Source of the DNA: Paludibacter sp. UBA5753 | GTDB lineage: Bacteria; Bacteroidota; Bacteroidia; Bacteroidales; Paludibacteraceae | DNA length: 6,954 bases | Assembly (NCBI GenBank): GCA_002427615.1 | Contig: DIFH01000147.1 | Span: 1 to 6,954 of the forward strand | Direction of reading: 5' to 3' | Shown: piece by piece, positions 1 to 6,941 of the stretch | How the letters are laid out: every line of letters begins with the position of its first letter | Numbering within the stretch: the stretch's first letter is position 1 | The notes under the pieces: generated by a model | What the model was told of the DNA's origin: nothing | Seen by the model: the letters and a program-made list of their open reading frames with translations, nothing else | The model's database searches: none | Position numbers and translations under genes: made by a program

Positions 1-2136
1 AGTATTATAATTTTGGTATTTAGCAACAACCTGATTGGACAGCATTCAAAGCCCGATACACTTATTGCTATGCCGATTGTAGGTCAAATTAAAATTGACG
101 GACTATTGAATGAACCTTGCTGGTCTGATGCAGTTCCGATTGAAAATTTTACTCAAAGGGAACAAAATGAAGGAATGTCTGCAACCGAAAAAACACGGAT
201 TGCTGTTGTTTATAATAAAAACGAAATGTATATCGGAATATGGTGCTTCGACAGTGAACCCGATAAAATTTCAGCACAGCAAATGAGCCGTGATTTTAGT
301 TGGGGAAGCGATGATAATATAGAAATTTTGATTAGTCCTTTCAATGACAATCGCAACGGTTACTTATTTGTAACAAACCCCAACGGGGCTTTGGCTGATG
401 TTTGGGTGGGTGATGAGGGTAAAGATTTTAATAAAGACTGGAACGGTGTATGGGATGTAGCCGTGCAAAAAAACGAACAAGGTTGGTTTGCAGAAATGGT
501 TATTCCTTTTTCTACGCTGAAATTTACCAAAGACAGTACACAGGTTTGGGGTATAAATTTTGAAAGGAACATCCGAAGGAAAAAAGAACAAGTGATGTGG
601 CAAGGATGGTCAAGATTGTACGATATAGAAAAAATATCGCAAGGGGGAAAAATTTCAGGACTTCATAATATTAGTCAAGGAACAAAAATTGAAATTAAGC
701 CATACCTGCTTGCAGGCACACAACTAAGCAACGATAAACCAACTAATACTGCTAAAATTGGCGGCGAAGTTAATTTTGATATTACCCCGACTTTCAAATT
801 AAACTTCACTGCCAACACCGATTTTGCACAAGTTGAATCGGACAGGAAACAAATAAATCTGTCGAGATTTTCTCTTTACTACCCCGAAAAACGACAATTC
901 TTTCTGGAAGGGAAAAATTATTACGATTTAGACATTGGAAGCGTAAGGCTTTTTTATAGCCGAAAAATTGGGATTGACCAAAATAGCGTAGTTCCAATAA
1001 TTGGTGGAGCAAGACTTTTTGGTAAATTAAACCATACCAACATAGGTGTAATGTCCTTACAGACCTCCGCAAAAGATTCTATTCCAACAACCAACTATTC
1101 AATAATTCGTGTAAAACAAGATATTTTCAAACAATCAAGCATTGGTTTAATAAGCACGCAAAAATATTCCGACAAAGGATATAACCGTGTTTATGGTGCG
1201 GACTTCACATATTCCACATCCGAGATTTTTGGTAATAAAAACCTGATTATAGGTGGAGAATTTGCTTTGTCTGAAACCAAAGTTTTTGCCGCTAATGACA
1301 ATTTAAACAAAGACAACCTTTCCTATAATGTTTTTTTAAGTTACCCAAATGATGTAATTGAATATGATTTTGGGTTCACAACGGTTGAAAAAGGGTTTAA
1401 TCCGGAAATGGGTTTTACCAATCGAAACAACTATCAAATGGTTTATACCGAACTTCAATTCAATCCGCGATTTAAAAGCCTTCCGTTTTTCAGGAATTTA
1501 ATCTTTAAACCAATTGATATTAACTATTATATCAATGAAGAAACAAAAGAAACCGAGTCAGTTTTTTATGAATGGCGTCCATTGGGTTTCGAATCAAAAA
1601 GTGGAGAATTTATGGAGTTTAACATACAACATATATTCGATAAACCTACTGAAGATTTTGAACTGATTGACAGTATTTATATTCCGGCAGGCGAATACTG
1701 GGATAACCGTTTTGAAATTCAGGCAAGTACTTTCAGAGGACGAAAAATATCTGCAGAAACTTCTGTTAATGTTGGCGAATTCTATACCGGACACAGGCAG
1801 GAATTTTCACTCGCTACTTTTTTCAATTTCAATAAACATCTTAATTTAAGTCTGGATTGGCAGCGAAACTACATAAGTTTACCTGAGAAATCCTTTACAA
1901 CTGATGAAATTGGCGGACGTGTTGATTATTCTTTCAATCCTAAACTACAAACCAGTTTGTTCGCCCAATGGAATAATGAAGACAATAATATTTTGCTCAA
2001 CTATCGCATTAACTGGATACCAAAAATTGGAAGTTTCTTCTATTTTATAATCAATCAAGAGTTTAATACTAAAAATACAATCAAATTGGAACGAACAACT
2101 ATTATGGGAAAACTCATATGGCGTTTTGCAATTTAA
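1..2136 (+). CDS. CBM9-like / DUF5916 outer-membrane-type protein, 5' end outside window
   Basis: The reading frame is open to the first base of the window, so the gene is 5'-partial. A TTG at 13 is an in-frame codon but an unlikely start. The visible N-terminus (SIIILVFSNNLIGQ) looks like the hydrophobic core and cleavage region of a Sec signal peptide of the kind that often ends in Gln in Bacteroidota. A CBM9-like/DOMON-type beta-sandwich follows, from IDGLLNEPCW (about nt 94) to about nt 620, with the typical blocks WDVAVQKNEQGWFAEMVIPF and WGINFERN. The rest matches the DUF5916 region, with LSRFSLYYPEKRQFFLEG and VPIIGGARLFGK as hallmarks. It is rich in alternating beta strands and ends in KLIWRFAI, consistent with an outer-membrane barrel. 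Family members are usually 700-850 residues, so little is missing. The biochemical role of the family is not established; carbohydrate binding is only suggested by the N-terminal fold. The stop is TAA at 2134-2136. Confidence 0.88.
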   Translation, partial: SIIILVFSNNLIGQHSKPDTLIAMPIVGQIKIDGLLNEPCWSDAVPIENFTQREQNEGMSATEKTRIAVVYNKNEMYIGIWCFDSEPDKISAQQMSRDFSWGSDDNIEILISPFNDNRNGYLFVTNPNGALADVWVGDEGKDFNKDWNGVWDVAVQKNEQGWFAEMVIPFSTLKFTKDSTQVWGINFERNIRRKKEQVMWQGWSRLYDIEKISQGGKISGLHNISQGTKIEIKPYLLAGTQLSNDKPTNTAKIGGEVNFDITPTFKLNFTANTDFAQVESDRKQINLSRFSLYYPEKRQFFLEGKNYYDLDIGSVRLFYSRKIGIDQNSVVPIIGGARLFGKLNHTNIGVMSLQTSAKDSIPTTNYSIIRVKQDIFKQSSIGLISTQKYSDKGYNRVYGADFTYSTSEIFGNKNLIIGGEFALSETKVFAANDNLNKDNLSYNVFLSYPNDVIEYDFGFTTVEKGFNPEMGFTNRNNYQMVYTELQFNPRFKSLPFFRNLIFKPIDINYYINEETKETESVFYEWRPLGFESKSGEFMEFNIQHIFDKPTEDFELIDSIYIPAGEYWDNRFEIQASTFRGRKISAETSVNVGEFYTGHRQEFSLATFFNFNKHLNLSLDWQRNYISLPEKSFTTDEIGGRVDYSFNPKLQTSLFAQWNNEDNNILLNYRINWIPKIGSFFYFIINQEFNTKNTIKLERTTIMGKLIWRFAI

Positions 2137-2353
2137 AACAGCAAGATTATGTTTATTAAGAGTGACATAATTGACAGAGATACAAACAAAAACAAGAACC
2201 GCCAGTGCATAACACGCGGTATAAAAAATTGCCGGTTTAGTTGGTTATTCAAGGGTTGTAGCCCGCTTCAACTTTTGTGTAACTGGATAGGAAATCGCAC
2301 GCAATCGGCAACTTTTCATACCGCCAAACGTTGGGTGCATTTAAAACAACGAC
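2137..2353. other. Intergenic spacer, mostly occupied by an attC-like inverted repeat
   Basis: This is a 217-base gap between the DUF5916 gene and the glycosylase-fold gene. The first 70 bases are A-rich with no recognisable signal. The remainder is the long imperfect palindrome listed separately. An open frame beginning at 2149 crosses the whole gap, but it follows the palindrome and resembles no protein I know, so I do not call it. I found no TAnnTTTG promoter motif here, so transcription of the next genes may come from upstream or from an atypical promoter. Confidence 0.7.
2207..2336 (+). repeat. attC-like imperfect inverted repeat (possible gene-cassette recombination site)
   Basis: Two 19-base arms, 2216-2234 and 2306-2324, are reverse complements with two mismatches and enclose a 71-base centre. 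Outside them lie GCATAAC (2207-2213) on the left and GTTGGGT (2330-2336) on the right. Integron attC sites have this plan: an imperfect palindrome of about 57-141 bases bounded by RYYYAAC and GTTRRRY cores. GTTGGGT fits the right core exactly; GCATAAC departs from the left consensus at one position but keeps the AAC. The total length is 130 bases. The next gene starts 17 bases beyond the right core, as in many cassettes. No integrase gene or second site with good cores is visible, so it could instead be a dispersed palindromic repeat or a structured RNA element. Confidence 0.5.
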
Positions 2354-2896
2354 ATGATTACAGTTCAACATAGATTTTTAGACCACCAAATAAGTCCAAA
2401 GACAGAAACCCTGATAATTGGAACATTTAATCCTGAAACAGCGGACAATGACGCTGAATTTTTCTATGGAAGAAGCAGAAACTATTTGTGGAGACTTCTA
2501 CCGACAGCCTTTGGCAAGACAGACTTAAAAGGCGCTTCCAAACAGGAAAAGTTGGATTTTATCAAGGAACATAGAATTGACTTTACCGACCTGATTGAAG
2601 AAATCCAAGTTGAAGAAGGTCAAGAAGCCAATTACTATGACGGCTACATCGACAACAAAGTAACTCGATGGAAAAACATCATCACGCTAATTGACACTCT
2701 TCCAAACTTGAAAAGGGTTTGCTTTACACGAAAAACCTTCTCTAATATACCGAACATGAAAACAAAGTTATCGGAAATTCAAAAGCATTGTGAAAACAAA
2801 GGCATTGCTTTCCAGGCTCTAACCACACCGGCTCGATTTTACCGAGAAGACAAACAAACCGAATGGACAAATTTTCTATTGAATGGTAACAGGTAA
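2354..2896 (+). CDS. Uracil-DNA-glycosylase-fold protein (UDG-like superfamily, possibly family 6-like)
   Basis: A 180-residue protein. An in-frame TAA at 2342-2344 makes ATG 2354 the first possible ATG start. LIIGTFNP (residues 20-27) matches the first motif of the UDG superfamily. FFYGRSRNYLWRLL (36-49) resembles the YYG-x-x-RN-x-FW block of family 6/Mug-like glycosylases. IDFTDLI (75-81) and the late strand RVCFTRKTF fit the same fold, and LTTPAR (156-161), followed by a Trp, fits the second active-site motif (LPSTSPA-like). Known relatives remove uracil or hypoxanthine from DNA in base-excision repair. The motifs here are divergent enough that the substrate, and even activity, are uncertain. 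It overlaps the downstream deiminase gene by 14 bases, implying co-translation. No signal peptide or membrane segment is seen, so it is probably cytoplasmic. Confidence 0.72.
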   Translation: MITVQHRFLDHQISPKTETLIIGTFNPETADNDAEFFYGRSRNYLWRLLPTAFGKTDLKGASKQEKLDFIKEHRIDFTDLIEEIQVEEGQEANYYDGYIDNKVTRWKNIITLIDTLPNLKRVCFTRKTFSNIPNMKTKLSEIQKHCENKGIAFQALTTPARFYREDKQTEWTNFLLNGNR

Positions 2897-3728
2897 AGAA
2901 ACAAATACGGTTTATTTTTCTGAAAGGCTGCTGTCTGACGAGCGGTTTACAAAGACCTGCAACGCTATAAATGAACTTCTTGAAAAGCATTCTATTAAGT
3001 ATGGTTTTTTAAAAGCCACAAAAGACATTTGGTGCAGAGACTACATGCCTATTCAGATTGAAAAGGGAAAATTTGTTCAATTCCGTTATGAACCTTCATA
3101 TTTAAAGGACGAATTGGAACTTCAATCAGACCCAAAAGAAGTTTGTAAGGCCAACAACATTGATCCAATTTTTTCCAAAATTAATCTTGACGGTGGCAAT
3201 GTTGTGAATTGGTCAGACAGAGCAATTATTTCAGACCGAGTTTTTGACGAGAACCCGGAATACTCAAACAAAAACAAACTAATAGCTGAAATTGAAAAAC
3301 TTCTTGAAACTGAGATAATCGTTATTCCACAAATAAAATCTGATATGACAGGTCATGCAGACGGAATGGTTCGATTTGTTGACAGAAACACAGTGCTTGG
3401 GAATGACCGTGAACAGGAGTTTAAATATTGGAAGAACGGAATCAACAAAATCCTGAAAGAAAAAGGGATTGACTATATCGACATCCCTTTTTTTGAACAT
3501 AAGGAGAAAAAATATCCTCATCATGCAATTGGTTGCTACGTGAATTACTTGGAAGTTCAAGACTTGATTGTGCTACCAATATTTGAAACAGAGAAAAACA
3601 AAGACCAAGAAGTTTATGATAGGTTCAGACAGATTTTCCCAGACAGAAAAATTGAGACGATAAACTATAATGAAATCGGACTTCATGGTGGTCTGTTGAA
3701 CTGTACGACATGGACTATAAAAGACTGA
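2883..3728 (+). CDS. Agmatine deiminase / peptidylarginine deiminase family protein, short form
   Basis: A 281-residue member of the guanidino-group-modifying superfamily (Pfam PAD_porph type). These enzymes hydrolyse a guanidinium group to a ureido group plus ammonia through a Cys thiolate. The core motifs are intact: KDIWCRDYMP (D48, R52, D53), LDGGNVV (102-108), DMTGHADGMVRF with H158 and D160, and GLHGGLLNCTTW with candidate nucleophile C274. Classical agmatine deiminases are about 340-370 residues and begin with a W-rich segment around MPAEWEPH; that segment is absent and the protein starts directly at a NTVYFS strand. An in-frame TGA at 2880-2882 abuts ATG 2883, so no longer start is possible. 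The 14-base overlap with the preceding gene suggests translational coupling. Catalysis looks likely; agmatine as the substrate is only an inference. It is probably cytoplasmic. Confidence 0.85.
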   Translation: MVTGKETNTVYFSERLLSDERFTKTCNAINELLEKHSIKYGFLKATKDIWCRDYMPIQIEKGKFVQFRYEPSYLKDELELQSDPKEVCKANNIDPIFSKINLDGGNVVNWSDRAIISDRVFDENPEYSNKNKLIAEIEKLLETEIIVIPQIKSDMTGHADGMVRFVDRNTVLGNDREQEFKYWKNGINKILKEKGIDYIDIPFFEHKEKKYPHHAIGCYVNYLEVQDLIVLPIFETEKNKDQEVYDRFRQIFPDRKIETINYNEIGLHGGLLNCTTWTIKD

Positions 3729-3775
3729 AAATGAAAAAAACGATAAAATGAACAGTCCACGCACAAAACAACACA

Positions 3776-3816
3776 TTTGGCTGCCCCGACACACGGGCGA
3801 CCACTACGCTGCCAAA
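3776..3816. repeat. Short hairpin after the deiminase gene
   Basis: TTTGGCTGC (3776-3784) and GCTGCCAAA (3808-3816) pair over nine bases with a single T-T mismatch. An alternative inner stem, CCCG/CGGG (3785-3788 with 3794-3797), sits inside. It lies about 50 bases past the deiminase stop. No T-run follows, so it is a poor intrinsic terminator. It could be a transcript-end structure or the remnant of a larger palindromic element. Confidence 0.4.
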
Positions 3817-3869
3817 AGAGCCTTCATTTTACCTACGCACCACTGAAAGACAGCGACTTATTTGAATAA

Positions 3870-3898
3870 TTGGCATTGAAAATTTATGACTAACTTTG
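3870..3898 (+). promoter_or_regulatory. Bacteroidota-type promoter for hsdR
   Basis: TAACTTTG at 3891-3898 is an exact match to the Bacteroidota -7 consensus TAnnTTTG. A TTG at 3870-3872 stands 18 bases upstream, within the usual spacing for the -33 element. Transcription would begin a few bases past 3898, leaving a leader of roughly 20 bases before the hsdR ATG at 3925. There is no Shine-Dalgarno sequence in that leader, which is normal for this phylum. Confidence 0.68.
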
Positions 3899-3924
3899 CG
3901 ATTATAAAATAGAACAGCATTGCG

Positions 3925-6456
3925 ATGTCAAAAGAAGCTAAAGCAAGAATAAAAATCAATAAACTGCTTGAAGAAGCAGGATGGCATTTCTTTGACTCCG
4001 AAGAAGGCAGAGCCAATATTGTACTTGAGAATAAAACAAAACTAACTCAAACTGAATTAGATGAATTCGGTGAGGATTTTGAAAAAACGAAAAATGGCTT
4101 CATTGACTATCTGTTACTTGATGACAAAGGTTTCCCTTTCATTGTTTTAGAAGCAAAGAAAGAGGAAATTAACCCGCTTTTTGCTAAGGAACAAGCCAGA
4201 AAGTATGCGCAATCTCAAAACTGTAGATTCGTAATTCTTTCAAATGGAAATTTGCATTATTTCTGGGATTTACAGAGAGGTAATCCGAATATTATTGCAA
4301 CATTTCCTAAACCAGAAACTGTAATCGGATATACGGAATTTAAGCCAAATGCCGAAGCGTTAATAAATGAAACTGTAAAAGAAGATTACATTGTAAAAAC
4401 TCAAAAACCAGATTACGCAAGCGACCCGAGATATATTGACGAATCACAACGCTCAGCTTTTATTGAAGAAAATAAATTAAGGTTTTTGCGTAAGTATCAG
4501 GTTAGGGCTATTGAACGGATACAGGAAGAAGTAAAAGCAGGCAAAGACCGTTTCTTATTTGAAATGGCAACCGGCACTGGTAAAACTTTAACTTCAGCAG
4601 CAGTTATAAAATTGTTTTTACGAACTGGAAACGCAAGAAGAGTTTTGTTTTTGGTTGACCGTTTGGAATTGGAGGAACAGGCAGATAAAGCATTTAAAGA
4701 ATATTTAAGAACTGATTATAAATGCAGTATTTACAAAGAAAATAGGGATGATTGGCGACAAGCAGAAATTGTTGTTTCGACAGTGCAATCATTTCTTTTC
4801 AAAAACAAATACAAAAGAATTTTTACTCCTACTGATTTTGACCTTGTGATTTCGGATGAAGCACATAGAAGTATCGGTGGAAACAGCAGAGCTGTTTTTG
4901 AATATTTCATTGGCTACAAGTTAGGTTTGACAGCTACACCAAAGGACTATTTAAAAAAGATTGATGCGGGTGTGTTAAGCGAAAAAGACCCAAGAGAATT
5001 AGAAAGGAGAATGCTTTTAGACACTTACACAACCTTTGGTTGCGAAGATGGAAAGCCAACCTTTCAATACAGCCTTTTACATGGTGTAAAAGATGGTTAT
5101 TTGGTTAATCCTTGCGTTGTAGATGCAAGAACGGAAATAACCACACAGCTTTTAAGTGATGAAGGTTACACGGTAGAAATAACAGACGATGAAGGCGAAG
5201 AAACTTCAACCACTTTTTCGCAACGTGATTTTGAAAAGAAACTGTTTTCTGAAAACACAAACCGCATTTTTTGTAAAACATTTTTAGAAAACGCATATAG
5301 AGACCCCATATCAGGCGAAATTGGTAAATCAATCGTATTCTGTGTAAGCCAAAACCATGCTGCTAAAATCACTCAAATTCTCAATGAATTTGCCGATAAG
5401 ATGTTTCCAGGCAAATATCAATCTGATTTTGCCATGCAGGTTACCTCATGGATTCCCGATGCACAGCAATTAACGATTAACTTTACCAACAATCGTTTAG
5501 GAGGTAAGGGTAATTTTCATGATTTATACCAAACAAGCAAAACCCGTGTATGTGTTACAGTCGGAATGATGACAACAGGATATGATTGCCCTGATATTTT
5601 GAATGTTTGTTTGATGCGACCAATTTTCTCTCCAACCGACTTTATTCAAATCAAAGGTAGAGGAACAAGAAAATTCAATTTTGCGAATAAAGAGGTTTTG
5701 AAGGATAAAGGTTTAATCGAAAATATACCTGAAGAAAACCTGCAAAAATTGAGGTTTAAACTCTTTGACTTCTTTGCAAACTGCGAGTTTTTTGAGAAAA
5801 AATTCAATTACGATGAAGTTTTAAAGTTACCTCCAAAAGGAACTTCTACCGAAGGCGGTGGTGGAGGTGGTTATGTTGTTGATGAATACGATAGCACAAA
5901 ACATGACCCCTTAAAAACCTTTACAGTCAATGAAATTGGGCTTGAAGGAATGAAGATTGACCGAATGTATTTTGAAAAATTTGAAGATAAAGTAAAAGAG
6001 GATGACAAAATCAAAGAATTAGTTCAGCAAAAGGATTTTGATGCAATAGAACAATACATTATCAGTCAAATTTTTGATAAACCGGAGGAGTATTACAATA
6101 TAAGCAAACTACGGAATGCTATAAAAATTGACAGGCGTTTATCATTAAGGGAAATCATTGAAAAAATCTTTGGTTTTATTCCTTATTTTAAATCTAAGGA
6201 CGAACTCCTTGACGATGAATTTGAAAAGTTTGACAGTCGTTATTTACCACCCGAAGAATATTTCACGTTCGCAAAGGATTATTTTAAAAGTTACATTACA
6301 GACTCTGAGTTCAGAGATATAATCGAGAATAAAAAATATGCATTATTAAACACCAATCCAAATGGTGATGTATTCAGAAAACTACCGCCAGAGTTGCGTT
6401 TTGCGATACCTGAGTACATAAAAGATAATGTATCACTAAATAAATTTGTTCCATAG
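3925..6456 (+). CDS. hsdR: Type I restriction endonuclease subunit R (EcoEI/EcoAI-type)
   Basis: An 843-residue restriction and translocation subunit; with HsdM and HsdS it would cleave unmodified DNA after ATP-driven translocation. The N-terminal nuclease domain carries D61 and E76-x-K78, the PD-(D/E)xK pattern. The SF2 motor follows: Walker A ATGTGKT (215-221), DEAH (311-314), TATP (336-339), motif IV KSIVFC (468-473), motif V TTGYDCP (550-556) and motif VI QIKGRGTR (575-582). A six-glycine linker (644-649) leads to the EcoEI-type C-terminal domain, ending LLNTNPNGD...IPEYIKDNVSLNKF, which looks like the family's natural end. All key residues are present and the frame is intact. An in-frame TAG at 3910-3912 fixes ATG 3925 as the first possible ATG. 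No hsdM or hsdS is in the window. The TAG stop abuts the transposase ATG. Confidence 0.95.
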   Translation: MSKEAKARIKINKLLEEAGWHFFDSEEGRANIVLENKTKLTQTELDEFGEDFEKTKNGFIDYLLLDDKGFPFIVLEAKKEEINPLFAKEQARKYAQSQNCRFVILSNGNLHYFWDLQRGNPNIIATFPKPETVIGYTEFKPNAEALINETVKEDYIVKTQKPDYASDPRYIDESQRSAFIEENKLRFLRKYQVRAIERIQEEVKAGKDRFLFEMATGTGKTLTSAAVIKLFLRTGNARRVLFLVDRLELEEQADKAFKEYLRTDYKCSIYKENRDDWRQAEIVVSTVQSFLFKNKYKRIFTPTDFDLVISDEAHRSIGGNSRAVFEYFIGYKLGLTATPKDYLKKIDAGVLSEKDPRELERRMLLDTYTTFGCEDGKPTFQYSLLHGVKDGYLVNPCVVDARTEITTQLLSDEGYTVEITDDEGEETSTTFSQRDFEKKLFSENTNRIFCKTFLENAYRDPISGEIGKSIVFCVSQNHAAKITQILNEFADKMFPGKYQSDFAMQVTSWIPDAQQLTINFTNNRLGGKGNFHDLYQTSKTRVCVTVGMMTTGYDCPDILNVCLMRPIFSPTDFIQIKGRGTRKFNFANKEVLKDKGLIENIPEENLQKLRFKLFDFFANCEFFEKKFNYDEVLKLPPKGTSTEGGGGGGYVVDEYDSTKHDPLKTFTVNEIGLEGMKIDRMYFEKFEDKVKEDDKIKELVQQKDFDAIEQYIISQIFDKPEEYYNISKLRNAIKIDRRLSLREIIEKIFGFIPYFKSKDELLDDEFEKFDSRYLPPEEYFTFAKDYFKSYITDSEFRDIIENKKYALLNTNPNGDVFRKLPPELRFAIPEYIKDNVSLNKFVP

Positions 6457-6918
6457 ATGGCAAATACCTACTCACAAATCAACATTCATTGCGTTTTTGC
6501 CGTTAAAGGCAGAGAAAATATGATAACTGATAGGTTTCGTGACAACTTGCATAAATATATGTCGGGAATTTTAAGAAATGAGAATGCTTTTCCTTTAGCT
6601 GTTGGCGGATGGAGAGACCACGTCCATGTTTTTTTTGAATTACCTCCGAATTTGAGGGTTTCTGATTTGATGCGAGATTTAAAAGCTGTTTCTTCCAAAT
6701 GGATTAATGATAATCGTTTCGTCAAAGGAAAGTTTCAGTGGCAAGAGGGATACGGAGCATTTTCATATTCACGTTCTCAACGTAATAATGTCATTCAATA
6801 CATTATGAATCAGGAAAAACACCATAAAGGGAAAACGTTTAAGGAAGAATATCTGGATATGTTGATTAAATTTAAAATTGAATTTAAAGACGAATATGTA
6901 TTTGATTTTTATGATTAA
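6457..6918 (+). CDS. tnpA: IS200/IS605-like Y1 (HUH) transposase, possibly REP-associated
   Basis: A 153-residue protein of the Y1 transposase family, a normal length for IS200-type TnpA. It shows the metal-binding HUH motif as H55-V56-H57 within GGWRDHVHVFFELPP. A conserved block WQEGYGAFSYSRSQ (95-108) is followed by a helix with the likely catalytic tyrosine Y115 (VIQYIMNQEKHH). Such enzymes cut and join single-stranded DNA at hairpins through a 5'-phosphotyrosine. All expected residues are there, so it is probably functional. Its ATG follows the hsdR stop with no spacer and in the same frame, so it has no leader of its own and is probably translated by reinitiation from the hsdR message. 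No tnpB and no clear left-end hairpin are visible. Isolated single genes of this type are often REP-associated (RAYT) rather than full insertion sequences. Confidence 0.9.
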   Translation: MANTYSQINIHCVFAVKGRENMITDRFRDNLHKYMSGILRNENAFPLAVGGWRDHVHVFFELPPNLRVSDLMRDLKAVSSKWINDNRFVKGKFQWQEGYGAFSYSRSQRNNVIQYIMNQEKHHKGKTFKEEYLDMLIKFKIEFKDEYVFDFYD

Positions 6919-6928
6919 AGAAAAGGTC

Positions 6929-6941
6929 GCCCCAATGGGGC
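6929..6941. repeat. GC-rich palindrome after the transposase gene
   Basis: GCCCC-AAT-GGGGC forms a perfect five-base stem with a three-base loop, starting 10 bases past the transposase stop and standing out in AT-rich DNA. No T-run follows on either strand, so it is not a convincing intrinsic terminator. A short GC hairpin next to a Y1 transposase is what a REP-like unit or IS200-type end recognised by that enzyme looks like. The window ends 13 bases further on, so any partner repeat is out of sight. Confidence 0.5.

Larger units (their letters stand above)
3729..3924. other. Intergenic spacer with hairpin and hsdR promoter
   Basis: A 196-base gap. It holds a small hairpin near 3776-3816 and a promoter near 3870-3898, both listed separately. 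A 32-codon frame at 3748-3846 begins on the overlapping stop of an even shorter frame and shows no protein-like pattern, so it is not called. There is no GTTRRRY core in this gap, so a second attC-like site matching the one at 2207-2336 is not evident. Confidence 0.7.

Noticed and set aside
13..15. TTG as the true start of the DUF5916 gene
   Set aside because: The frame is open to base 1 and the codons before the TTG continue a signal-peptide-like hydrophobic stretch, so the start is outside the window.
1667..1849. 60-codon + strand frame inside the DUF5916 gene
   Set aside because: Out-of-frame shadow of a gene with continuous, family-like coding sequence.
2149..2373. 74-codon open frame spanning the spacer before the glycosylase gene
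   Set aside because: It runs through the inverted repeat, its translation has no protein-like family pattern, and it overlaps the real ATG at 2354 in another frame.
3279..3560. Minus-strand frame opposite the deiminase gene
   Set aside because: Antisense shadow; the + strand carries all catalytic motifs of a known family.
3748..3846. 32-codon open frame in the second spacer
   Set aside because: Short, covers a hairpin, has no recognisable composition or motif, and starts on the stop of a six-codon frame.
6303..6316. CTCTGA-GT-TCAGAG inverted repeat near the hsdR 3' end, considered as a left end of the transposon
   Set aside because: It lies in coding sequence that matches the family's C-terminal domain and shares no sequence with the palindrome at 6929-6941, so chance is the simpler explanation.
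6929..6941. Intrinsic terminator for the hsdR-transposase message
   Set aside because: The stem is GC-rich but no T-run follows on either strand, so it is kept only as a palindrome.
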